From contig JAIXRD010000079.1 of NCBI GenBank assembly GCA_027485365.1, positions 1 to 6,886 on the forward strand: 6,886 nucleotides of DNA, given 5' to 3'. Shown here one piece after another: positions 1 to 6,864 of the stretch (the first letter of the stretch is position 1; the number at the start of each line of letters is the position of its first letter). The stretch is from Cryomorphaceae bacterium (GTDB taxonomy: Bacteria > Bacteroidota > Bacteroidia > Flavobacteriales_D > Crocinitomicaceae). The notes under the pieces are model-generated. The model worked only from the letters and a program-made list of their open reading frames with translations, ran no database searches and was not told the DNA's origin. The position numbers and the translations under genes are program-made.

Positions 1-1
1 A

Positions 2-487
2 ATCATGGCATTTTACGCCTACTTTATTCTAGGAATGGATTACGACTCGTTTTCATCAAAAGGGGGAACAAAGTTTTTCAATGAATGTCAGCAAATCGTA
101 TCAAATGCCCAAAATTCTGGTGCGCCAGGTTGGAAATCAAGTGAACAAGGTAAAAGAAATCGATTTTGGTTAGCTGATAACGTGCTGCAAGCTGCATTTG
201 AACCGTTGCGTGAGTGTAATTTTTCCTATCACCGCAATGGGATGGATCAAATGTATGAGGATAAGGTTAAAGGGAAAAAAGCATTGTATGACGCACTCTC
301 TAAATTGACACCGGTAGTTCAGGTTAGACCGAATTCTCCAAACGTCGTTAATTACTTGCTTTGCAAACGCGATGAGTTAAAGAAAATTCTTTCAGATTCT
401 GAGTTGAAAGAAAAAACTGATTTTGTAACCCTGTTAAAGCGAATAGATCCTTCTAATTCTTCGAAATATCAAGAAATACTAGAGTAA
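2..487 (+). CDS. porD: Type IX secretion protein PorD (DUF4835), 3' part
   Basis: This is the C-terminal part of a DUF4835 protein, a family annotated as T9SS-associated PorD in Bacteroidota. The exact molecular role is poorly defined; members are usually exported proteins of about 300 residues, so roughly the N-terminal half, including any signal peptide, lies outside the window. The frame is open to the left edge, and the ATG at position 5 is internal: Ile-Met-Ala precedes the conserved block FYAYFILGMDYDSF. Other family blocks are GGTKFF, GWKSSEQGKRNRFWLADN (a glycine/tryptophan segment followed by RFWL.DN), an FSYHRNGMD segment and RPNSPNVVNYLLCKRDEL. The tail IDPSNSSKYQEI matches the usual family ending. 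Its TAA shares an A with the recN ATG. In flavobacteria this gene commonly sits between coaBC and recN, which fits. The family call rests on recalled family patterns, not a search. Confidence 0.88.
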   Translation: MMAFYAYFILGMDYDSFSSKGGTKFFNECQQIVSNAQNSGAPGWKSSEQGKRNRFWLADNVLQAAFEPLRECNFSYHRNGMDQMYEDKVKGKKALYDALSKLTPVVQVRPNSPNVVNYLLCKRDELKKILSDSELKEKTDFVTLLKRIDPSNSSKYQEILE

Positions 488-2139
488 TGCTTACGCGTTT
501 AATCATCCGGAATTTTGTACTGATTAATGAACTTACGCTCGACTTTGCCCCAAAGTATACCGCAATAACTGGTGAAACAGGTTCTGGAAAATCAATTCTA
601 TTAAATGCGCTTGGCTTAATAAAAGGAGAACGCGCTGATTTTAGCGTAATCGGTCCCAATGATAACCGAAGTATTGTGGAGGCTCATTTTAGTGTTACTC
701 CTGAAATCATTCAATGGCTTAACGACCGTTCACTTGAACCTTGGAAAGAAGTCATCTTACGTCGTGAAATCCATAAAGATGGAAAGTCAAGGGCATTTAT
801 AAATGATACGCCGGTAACTCTGCAAGACATGAAGACACTGGGTGAACGTTTATTTATAATTCACTCACAGTATAACACACTTGAACTTAAAAATCAAGAA
901 TATCAGTTGTATATCTTGGATGCGCTTTCAGGCACTCAAACCGAATTCATCGAATATTCAACCGGCTATCAAGAATATATAAAACGCAAGAGTGCATTAA
1001 CTAATAAGGTACAGGAATTGAGTTTACTGGAATCAAAAATGGATTATGAACAATTCATTTTAACGGAAATTCTAGCCCTTAAACTCGAGGATGTTGATTA
1101 TGAAGAGTTATCACAAAAACTAGAACTCAAGGAGGAAAATCAGGAATTGATTTCAGACATTAATTCTCTAATGTCAATTAGTGAAAGTCCAATGCTACAA
1201 GACTTATCGAGCTTGACTAAGACCATTGAGCGACATGAAGCCAAAGCTAATTCGCTTCAAGAAATAAAAACTATAGTTAATGAAATATCCGCACGGTTTT
1301 CGGAGTTGAGTTACCTGTCTGGGAAAGCCCTTCAGCAGCTTGAGTCATCAGAAGTTGATGAGGCGACAATTTTATCTCAAGTAGATGAGTTTAACCGGAT
1401 ACTTAACAAGCATCGCTTGACTTCACAAGAGGCGCTCTTGGATTTGCAACACGGATTAGAAGGACGCGTTAGTGAATTAGACGAACTAAAAGCATTTATT
1501 GCGGCAGAACAACACGCGCTCAGTCAACTCGAAAAAGCGCTTACCGACCGTGCTTTGGTATTAAATAAACTTCGGAAAGAGGCCTTACCACACATTGAGG
1601 AGCGTATACAAAATGGATTAATAGGATTGAAATTATCAGGTGCTCAATTAAGCTTTAATCTTACGGAAACGACAGAGCTTAATGCGCGAGGAATGATTAC
1701 CCTCGAAATGTTGTTTTCAGCGAATAAAGGAATGCTTCCTGTACCGATACAGAAGGCTGCGAGTGGCGGAGAATTATCCCGTGTTATGTTACTCTTACAA
1801 CAACTGATTTCAGAAAGACTGAAAATGCCTAGTATTTTATTTGATGAAATTGATACGGGTGTTTCCGGTGACGTGGCAGAAAAAATCGGAAAGTTATTGA
1901 AAGAAATGGGGCAGGGGCGACAGCTTTTTGCAATTACGCATTTGCCGCAAGTAGCTGCGCAGGCACAACATCACTTGGTGGTTCGAAAAACAGAAATAAA
2001 CCAACGAATAGAAACTTCTGTAGTTGTATTAAGCAATGAAGAGCGTATCACAGAAATTGCGCGATTAATGAGTGGTGAGACGATTAATGAAGCAGCCTTA
2101 AAAAATGCTAGCACTTTATTGAATTCCAATGAAGTATGA
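487..2139 (+). CDS. recN: DNA repair protein RecN
   Basis: RecN is an SMC-like ATPase that acts on double-strand breaks with RecA in the cytoplasm/nucleoid. The 550 residues match the usual family length, so the gene is complete. The N terminus has the typical MLTRLIIRNFVLI start, and Walker A is GETGSGKS at residues 29-36. A conserved IHSQYN segment follows at about residues 125-130 (family form HGQ). The middle, about 150-370, is rich in Leu, Glu, Lys and Gln and is the expected coiled coil. The C-terminal ATPase half carries the ABC signature ASGGELSR (425-432), Walker B ILFDEIDTG (450-458) with catalytic Glu454, and the His-switch ITHLPQVAAQA starting at 483 (His485). The start overlaps the porD stop by one base and no Shine-Dalgarno is visible, suggesting coupled translation. 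I see no LexA box, but any SOS control would lie at the operon promoter outside the window. Confidence 0.98.
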   Translation: MLTRLIIRNFVLINELTLDFAPKYTAITGETGSGKSILLNALGLIKGERADFSVIGPNDNRSIVEAHFSVTPEIIQWLNDRSLEPWKEVILRREIHKDGKSRAFINDTPVTLQDMKTLGERLFIIHSQYNTLELKNQEYQLYILDALSGTQTEFIEYSTGYQEYIKRKSALTNKVQELSLLESKMDYEQFILTEILALKLEDVDYEELSQKLELKEENQELISDINSLMSISESPMLQDLSSLTKTIERHEAKANSLQEIKTIVNEISARFSELSYLSGKALQQLESSEVDEATILSQVDEFNRILNKHRLTSQEALLDLQHGLEGRVSELDELKAFIAAEQHALSQLEKALTDRALVLNKLRKEALPHIEERIQNGLIGLKLSGAQLSFNLTETTELNARGMITLEMLFSANKGMLPVPIQKAASGGELSRVMLLLQQLISERLKMPSILFDEIDTGVSGDVAEKIGKLLKEMGQGRQLFAITHLPQVAAQAQHHLVVRKTEINQRIETSVVVLSNEERITEIARLMSGETINEAALKNASTLLNSNEV

Positions 2140-3079
2140 TCAATTTTTCACTCCGGTTCGAATAGAACAAATCAATCAAATTGACTCGTTTGATCATCAG
2201 TTTGGTTTTATCGGCAGTTGCTTTTCTGACCATATGCATCAACGGTTCCGTTATCATGGACTTGACGCTTGGCTGAGTCCTTTTGGAACAACATACAATC
2301 CACTATCCATTGTTAATCAACTACTTGGTTCAATTGATTTAACTCATGAATTTAATATTTATTCTACAGAGAACCATTCATTCTATTGGGAAACATCACA
2401 TAAGATCATTCATTCAAACTCGGAGGAATTAAAAATAATTGTTCAACGCTTACGTGCTGAATCATTAAGCGCTCTTCAAGAAATGGACACCTTGTTTATC
2501 ACACTGGGCTCTGCTTGGGTTTATGAATTGAATTCTACGGGTTTATTGGTTGCTAATTGTCATAAATTACCAGCATCAAATTTCACAAAAAGGCTATTAA
2601 GCATAAAAGAAATAAGCGACGCACTGCATACATTAATTTCCAGATTAAATAAGATCAACCCTTTTTTAAAAATTGTATTTACCGTAAGTCCTGTTCGTCA
2701 TTTACGGGATGGAATCGTTGAGAATTCTCGAAGCAAAGCGTGCCTGATCGAGGCGTGCCATCAGGTTGTTGATAGTACTTTAACTGCAACGTATTTTCCG
2801 GCTTTCGAAATCGTCATGGATGAGTTAAGGGATTATCGGTTTTTTGAAAGAGACGGAGCACATCCAACTGAATTTTCAATCGATATCGTTTTTGATAAAT
2901 TACAACACGTGCTCTTTACAGAGTCCTTAACTAAAGTATTTAACGAAGTAGCTCAAATTCGACGCATGGAAAATCATAGATTTTCAGAAGAAAGTAACGC
3001 GGATGCGATGGAGAAGCACAGGCAAAACATTGCTAACAGAAAACATGATTTAGACGAACTTCATCCAGTTCGTTGGTGA
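2129..3079 (+). CDS. GSCFA domain-containing protein (SGNH-hydrolase-like)
   Basis: This is a complete 316-residue protein of the GSCFA family, common in Bacteroidota and distantly related to SGNH/GDSL hydrolases. Substrate and activity are unknown. The name-giving block reads GSCFS at residues 29-33 (Ser in place of the final Ala), followed by the conserved SPFGTTYNPLSIV (50-62). Further blocks are LFITLGSAWVYE (122-133), FTVSPVRHLRDG (184-195) and FERDGAHPTEFS (239-250). The last contains Asp242-x-x-His245, the spacing of the SGNH catalytic Asp-His pair; Ser30 is a candidate nucleophile by analogy only. No signal peptide or membrane segment is seen, so it is probably cytoplasmic. The ATG lies inside recN (11-base overlap) with no ribosome binding site; the next Met, residue 36, would remove the GSCFS block, so this start is favoured. 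Its TGA is immediately adjacent to the opposing gene's stop. Confidence 0.9.
   Translation: MKYDQFFTPVRIEQINQIDSFDHQFGFIGSCFSDHMHQRFRYHGLDAWLSPFGTTYNPLSIVNQLLGSIDLTHEFNIYSTENHSFYWETSHKIIHSNSEELKIIVQRLRAESLSALQEMDTLFITLGSAWVYELNSTGLLVANCHKLPASNFTKRLLSIKEISDALHTLISRLNKINPFLKIVFTVSPVRHLRDGIVENSRSKACLIEACHQVVDSTLTATYFPAFEIVMDELRDYRFFERDGAHPTEFSIDIVFDKLQHVLFTESLTKVFNEVAQIRRMENHRFSEESNADAMEKHRQNIANRKHDLDELHPVRW
3054..3073. terminator. Inverted repeat at convergent junction, possible bidirectional terminator
   Basis: ACGAACT (3054-3060) and AGTTCGT (3067-3073) form a perfect 7-bp stem with a 6-base loop, extendable by one G-U pair on the + transcript. It covers the last codons of the GSCFA gene and starts 6 bases beyond the stop of the opposing gene. 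Neither side has a proper T-run (only about 3 of 7 stem pairs are G-C), so its terminator role is an inference from position. With no intergenic DNA here, it is the best stem I see near the junction. Confidence 0.35.
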
Positions 3080-3859
3080 CTATAGCTTGATAAAACGAGT
3101 AGGGGAGTACCCCGCGGCTTTAATCAGATACAGTCCTGAAGCAAAGGATTCTAAGGATATTTCAGAATCGGTACCTGAATACATTAAACTTCCCGTAGTA
3201 CTATAAATTTGAATGAATCCTGATTGATTCACATGGATTTTGTTTGAAGCCGGATTAGGGTAAATAGTCAAGAAAGGTAAGCTAGGCTCTTCGATGCTGG
3301 TATTATCCATGGAACGCACTTCGATATCATCGATGTACAATTTAAATCCATCATAGGTTTTTAAAACAAATGCTAGATAGATTACCGCATTGTCATAGCC
3401 CTGTCCGGTTAAATTAACTTCTCGAGCGGTCCATTCGAAATTTTCGCCAGTCACAAAAGAAATCGTATCGGTAAAGCTTGATGCCTGATTATCAGTAGTT
3501 GACAGCAAAACCAAGTAATTATCCGGATAGGATGCATCTTGTGATTTAGCATTCCACGTCAGGTAATTCCCAAAAGCACCTAAGGAAATCGGAGGCGTAA
3601 TTAACCAGCGATTAGCGGTATCTGGATTCTCAAAAAAAGAGGTAGCAGCAGCCACAGTATCTAGGGAATTTTCAGGATCTAATACCGTAATCCATGAAGC
3701 ATTAAATTCAGAAACCTGAGTGTTTGGTGCGTTTAAATCAAGATTTAACATGGTGAAATTCGCCGGAATTCCTTGTTGGAAATCTTCATTAAAAATCACT
3801 GTTCCTTGACCAAAAGAACAAAAACTTAATAAAAGAAGCGTGTAGAAACATATCCGCAT
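3080..3859 (-). CDS. Secreted T9SS substrate, choice-of-anchor J domain with type A sorting tail
   Basis: This is a complete 259-residue secreted protein of unknown ligand. Residues 1-18 are a signal peptide (hydrophobic TLLLLSFCSF, likely cut near GQ at 17-19). Residues 21-182 look like a 'choice-of-anchor J'/cleaved-adhesin jelly-roll domain: FNEDFQQGIPANFT near the start, RWLITPPISL (84-93), YLTWNAKSQDASYPDNYLVL (99-118) and DGFKLYIDDIEVRS (170-183) at the end. After a short Ser/Glu/Pro linker, residues about 196-259 are a type A T9SS sorting domain with YPNPASNKIHV (200-210), a central FIQIYSTTGSLMYSG strand pair, SGLYLIKA (241-248) and a terminal RFIKL. By family knowledge it crosses the inner membrane by Sec, the outer membrane by the T9SS, and the tail is removed on the surface or on release. 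No protease or glycosidase motif is seen, so an adhesive or carbohydrate-binding role is only a guess. It is last in its gene row, but has a promoter-like element directly upstream. Confidence 0.9.
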   Translation of the reverse strand: MRICFYTLLLLSFCSFGQGTVIFNEDFQQGIPANFTMLNLDLNAPNTQVSEFNASWITVLDPENSLDTVAAATSFFENPDTANRWLITPPISLGAFGNYLTWNAKSQDASYPDNYLVLLSTTDNQASSFTDTISFVTGENFEWTAREVNLTGQGYDNAVIYLAFVLKTYDGFKLYIDDIEVRSMDNTSIEEPSLPFLTIYPNPASNKIHVNQSGFIQIYSTTGSLMYSGTDSEISLESFASGLYLIKAAGYSPTRFIKL

Positions 3860-3863
3860 AACG

Positions 3864-3871
3864 CAAAGGTA
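3864..3871 (-). promoter_or_regulatory. Bacteroidota-type -7 element ahead of the T9SS substrate gene
   Basis: Read on the - strand, TACCTTTG (followed by C) is an exact match to the Bacteroidota sigma-A -7 consensus TAnnTTTG. It ends four bases before the ATG of the T9SS substrate gene. At the expected upstream distance (about 21 bases) there is only a weak CTG (3895-3893) instead of TTG. Transcription would start at or within a few bases of the ATG, implying a leaderless or near-leaderless mRNA. The element lies in the 15-bp gap after the DUF4268 stop. Confidence 0.5.
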
Positions 3872-3874
3872 AGT

Positions 3875-4339
3875 TTAATCTACTAAAAGTATCAGTATAT
3901 CCTTAAATTCTTGATAAAAGAGGTCAAAAGCGAGTAAGCGTTCTTTGAGAAACCGAAAGATAGCGGGCCAGTCTTCTTGTGAGTAATAATTAACCTCCGG
4001 ATGAACCCATTGAATACGGTCGAAAACAAAGCCTTCTTTTGCGGTTTGATTCCTTAGCCAACGTCCTTGATCTCCGGTGGCATTTTCCATCACTTGCTTT
4101 AGTTCTGTTAACTGTTCCCAAAAAATATCACGTATGCCTTCATCTTTGAATTGAACATCAAAATTCAGGTAGGCACCCGTATTGTCGCAATGCAGTCTTA
4201 AGTAAACATGCTTAATATCTGTGGGATACTTTAGCCAATTGATAGCTCTTCGGTGCTGGGTGTTATGCCTGCGCATTTCCTTTTTGAACCCATCCCAAAA
4301 AAGCTGATTATACTGCTTGCGTTCTTCTTTAGAAAGCAT
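3875..4339 (-). CDS. DUF4268 domain-containing protein
   Basis: This complete 154-residue protein matches the stand-alone DUF4268 form found widely in Bacteroidota; its function is unknown. Recognisable positions are the MLSKEE start with the YNQLFWDGFKKEM helix (10-22), the NWLKYPTDIKHVYLRLHCDN strand region (34-53), LNFDVQFKDEGIRDIFWEQL (58-77), the GRWLRN segment (92-97), the VNYYSQEDWPAIFRFLKERL region (116-135) and the closing FDLFYQEFKDIL (138-149). It has no signal peptide or membrane helix and is rich in charged and aromatic residues, so it is probably cytoplasmic. In other proteins DUF4268 can be joined to nuclease-like domains, but no such domain or PD-(D/E)xK motif is evident here. 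The ATG overlaps the transaldolase stop by one base (TAATG), so the two are probably translated together; a functional link with the transaldolase is not implied. Confidence 0.85.
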   Translation of the reverse strand: MLSKEERKQYNQLFWDGFKKEMRRHNTQHRRAINWLKYPTDIKHVYLRLHCDNTGAYLNFDVQFKDEGIRDIFWEQLTELKQVMENATGDQGRWLRNQTAKEGFVFDRIQWVHPEVNYYSQEDWPAIFRFLKERLLAFDLFYQEFKDILILLVD

Positions 4340-4995
4340 TATTGATTTCCTTTGGCGTGGTCTGCCAAAAATTGTTGCAAGCCAATATCTGTCAATGGGT
4401 GCTTTGCCAACGCTTTAATTGCACTTAACGGTCCAGTCATTACATCCGCACCAATGCTCGCACAATGAATGATATGCATCGGGTGACGAACAGAGGCTGC
4501 AAGTATTTCGGTACCAAAATCGTAATTATCGTAAATTGTACGTATTTGTTGAATTAAACTTAGGCCATCGGTTGATACATCATCTAAGCGTCCTAAAAAA
4601 GGAGAGATGAATGTTGCGCCAGCTTTTGCTGCTAGAAGTGCTTGTCCAGCAGAGAAAATCAAGGTGCAATTGGTTGGGATTCCTTTTTGTGAAAAGTATT
4701 TAATTGCTTTAATCCCTTCCGTAATCATTGGGATTTTAACCACAATGTTGGGGTGTAATTCAGCCAACGCTTCCCCTTCCCGAACCATGCCTTCAAAATC
4801 AGTGGCAATAACTTCCGCGCTCACGGGACCATCAACAATATTACAAATTTGAACGTAATGATTAAGAATATTATTTGTACCGGTAATGCCTTCTTTAGCC
4901 ATTAAGGAAGGATTCGTAGTCACCCCATCCAATATACCCATATCATTGGCTTCACGTATTTCTGCTAGGTTGGCGGTATCGATAAAAAACTTCAT
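4339..4995 (-). CDS. tal: Transaldolase, small TalC/FSA-type
   Basis: Transaldolase moves a three-carbon dihydroxyacetone unit from a ketose phosphate such as fructose 6-phosphate to erythrose 4-phosphate in the non-oxidative pentose phosphate pathway, in the cytoplasm. The 218 residues fit the short single-domain TIM-barrel class shared with fructose-6-phosphate aldolase (FSA). Visible landmarks: MKFFIDTANL with Asp6, GVTTNPSL (24-31), the Schiff-base Lys87 in VVKIP, Thr111, SPFLGRLDD (131-139) and ILAASVRH (164-171). By alignment from memory with E. coli FsaA, Glu61 replaces its Gln59 and Phe133 replaces its Tyr131. Both replacements are the transaldolase-type residues, so I favour transaldolase over FSA; automatic annotation may say either. 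It starts 2 bp after yidC and overlaps the DUF4268 gene by 1 bp. The gene is complete and the start is the family's normal one. Confidence 0.93.
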   Translation of the reverse strand: MKFFIDTANLAEIREANDMGILDGVTTNPSLMAKEGITGTNNILNHYVQICNIVDGPVSAEVIATDFEGMVREGEALAELHPNIVVKIPMITEGIKAIKYFSQKGIPTNCTLIFSAGQALLAAKAGATFISPFLGRLDDVSTDGLSLIQQIRTIYDNYDFGTEILAASVRHPMHIIHCASIGADVMTGPLSAIKALAKHPLTDIGLQQFLADHAKGNQ

Positions 4996-4997
4996 AC

Positions 4998-6860
4998 TTA
5001 TTTTTTCTTGTTATTTTTTTGCATTTCTATGGACTTTCGTTGCATCTCTTCGAGTCGCTCTTGAAACTTTGATTTTTTCTTTGGAGTTTTCTCTGCTTTC
5101 GCCTGACGCTCCATCATTTTAACCTTTAATTTTTCTTCGTTTACAAAAAACTTTTTAATGGCAACCATAAGTAAAATTGAGAAGAGGGTAGAGATGAAAT
5201 AGTAGTAACTTAAACCGGAAGAATAATCGTTAAAGAAGAAAATCATTAATACCGGAAAAATATACATCATTACTTTCATATCGGGCATACCCGGTTGCGT
5301 TGGTTGTTGCATGTTCCCACTGTTCATGTAGGTATAAACAAGGGTGGTTGCAGCCATCAACAATGTAAATAAACTCATGTGATCACCGTACGGCCACAAA
5401 TTAAATCCAAAATCCCAGATGGAATCGTAGGAGGAAAGGTCTTCTGCCCATAAGAATCCTTGTTGACGCAATTCGAACGCAGCCGGGAAAAATCGGAATA
5501 CGGCAAGTAATATTGGCATTTGAATCAACATTGGAACGCATCCGGCCAATGGACTTGCACCAGATTCTTTGTACAGGGCCATCATTTCGGATTGTTTTTT
5601 AAGCGCGTCGCTCTGATCTGGATACTTCTTGTTTAACTCTTCTACTTGAGGCTTTAGGATGCGCATTTTAACCGAAGAAACAAACATCTTCCATTGAATG
5701 GGCATTAAAATTAACTTTAAGATTAGGGTTAGTAATAAAATTGCTAATCCTGCTCCAATGCCATTGCTTATTAATAAGTTAAAAATAGGTTGAACGGCAT
5801 ACAAGTTAATCCATCTAAAAAGTCCCCAACCATAATTCAAAATGTCATCATACCCATGATCATAACTCCGAAGTTGATTGTAGTCGTTTGGTCCAAAATA
5901 CCAGTTAAAAGAGGCATTGTTTTGCTCAAAATTAGGAGCCAATACGGTGGTCATTTCTTTGATGTTGGTAAATTCGCGTTTGCTTCCTTCTCCAAAATTT
6001 TTAATATTAAAACGACCGTCTTCTTTACGAAATCCGTTATCCGGATGAAGTATGGCAGAGAAATAACTTTGCTTAAACGCAACCCATTCAATGTCATCGC
6101 TTGCTTCTGAAAAGTCATCTGAGGTTTCGCTTAAGTAATCTAATCCATCATTTTTTTGCTCAAAACATACCGTGGTAATTCGACGTTGCTCTTTTAATTT
6201 ACGTTCTGTTCTACGAAAATTCATAGCCCACTTCAGACGGACCTTGTCCATTTCCAATTTAGAGAACCCTTCAAGTTGCAAGTTGTAAGCCAAGCGATAA
6301 TCGTCTTTAATTGAATAACTAACCACAATGAGTTTTTTTCCTTGACGATAAGAGAATTCCGTATTATTTCTGATATGAGTTTCATTCACCTTAAACGTAA
6401 GATTCTTTGTATTTATAACCCCAGGAATTACGATGAAATTTGCGGCATCTTCTGCTTTAAAAAGACAGAGGGATTCTGATTTCTTCTTGTCGAAATCGTC
6501 ATACGAACGGAATTTTTTAAGATAGACTGCCTCTACATTGGCTCCTTTTGAATTAAGCACAACCGTTAGGTGGTCGTTCTCTAAGTTAACTTGCGTAGCC
6601 TTAATTTCTTGTTTAGGAGCTATAACATTACTTGATCCGTTTTCTTTGGGCTTATCTACCGATTTATTAGAACCTTTCTTATCTGTTTTGTTGGTCGCGA
6701 CATTCTTAGCCGGAGATATCTCTTTTGCTTTAGATTTCTCCTTTGCCGCTTGTTCTTTTTTAGCTTTTTCGACATCCGCTTTTGAGGGTTGATTAACTAC
6801 AGTGAATACCGTTAGCAATAAACCTATGAGAATTAATCCAATCGTGGTATTTCTATCCAT
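4998..6860 (-). CDS. yidC: Membrane protein insertase YidC
   Basis: YidC inserts and folds inner-membrane proteins, alone or with SecYEG. At 620 residues it is the long Gram-negative type. Residues 7-23 form the first membrane segment (IGLILIGLLLTVFTVV). A Lys/Ala/Ser-rich linker (about 27-80) leads to the periplasmic beta domain (about 85-340). The conserved insertase core follows: a hydrophobic helix around 366-386, KMRILKPQVEELNKKYP (398-414) as the cytoplasmic hairpin, ASPLAGCVPMLIQMPILLAVF (435-455, signature), then helices near 496-511, 528-544 and 549-568. Lys382, five residues before Pro387, occupies the place of the catalytic-groove Arg366 of E. coli YidC. The C-terminal tail (569-620) is very basic, ends in NNKKK and may contact ribosomes. 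The start is supported by the membrane segment directly after it and by TAATAA just upstream; no Shine-Dalgarno is present, only A-rich sequence. Confidence 0.98.
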   Translation of the reverse strand: MDRNTTIGLILIGLLLTVFTVVNQPSKADVEKAKKEQAAKEKSKAKEISPAKNVATNKTDKKGSNKSVDKPKENGSSNVIAPKQEIKATQVNLENDHLTVVLNSKGANVEAVYLKKFRSYDDFDKKKSESLCLFKAEDAANFIVIPGVINTKNLTFKVNETHIRNNTEFSYRQGKKLIVVSYSIKDDYRLAYNLQLEGFSKLEMDKVRLKWAMNFRRTERKLKEQRRITTVCFEQKNDGLDYLSETSDDFSEASDDIEWVAFKQSYFSAILHPDNGFRKEDGRFNIKNFGEGSKREFTNIKEMTTVLAPNFEQNNASFNWYFGPNDYNQLRSYDHGYDDILNYGWGLFRWINLYAVQPIFNLLISNGIGAGLAILLLTLILKLILMPIQWKMFVSSVKMRILKPQVEELNKKYPDQSDALKKQSEMMALYKESGASPLAGCVPMLIQMPILLAVFRFFPAAFELRQQGFLWAEDLSSYDSIWDFGFNLWPYGDHMSLFTLLMAATTLVYTYMNSGNMQQPTQPGMPDMKVMMYIFPVLMIFFFNDYSSGLSYYYFISTLFSILLMVAIKKFFVNEEKLKVKMMERQAKAEKTPKKKSKFQERLEEMQRKSIEMQKNNKKK

Positions 6861-6864
6861 TTTA

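Noticed and set aside
248..255. Reverse-strand match to TAnnTTTG inside porD
   Set aside because: No gene begins downstream of it on that strand. Such an 8-base pattern is expected by chance in AT-rich DNA, and a similar one occurs within recN.
453..659. Reverse-strand 68-residue open frame over the porD-recN junction
   Set aside because: It lies opposite well-supported codons of recN, including Walker A, and resembles no known protein.
3102..3113. GGGG-AGTA-CCCC hairpin as a terminator for the GSCFA transcript
   Set aside because: The stem is only 4 bp, has no T-run and lies within conserved sorting-tail codons.
3080..3859. Lipoprotein reading of the T9SS gene because of Cys14
   Set aside because: Phe precedes the Cys, which does not fit a lipobox. 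A normal signal peptide ending near GQ (17-19) fits better.
4607..5122. Two forward open frames of 81 and 78 residues opposite tal and yidC
   Set aside because: Both are antisense to strongly conserved coding sequence. Their hydrophobic or Ser/Ala-rich composition follows from the opposite strand.
5790..6110. Forward 106-residue open frame opposite yidC
   Set aside because: It is antisense to the YidC periplasmic domain, with no domain or initiation signal.
6538..6792. Forward 84-residue Leu/Phe/Ser-rich frame that looks membrane-like
   Set aside because: It is the complement of the Lys/Glu-rich linker of YidC, which automatically reads as Phe/Leu/Ser on the other strand.
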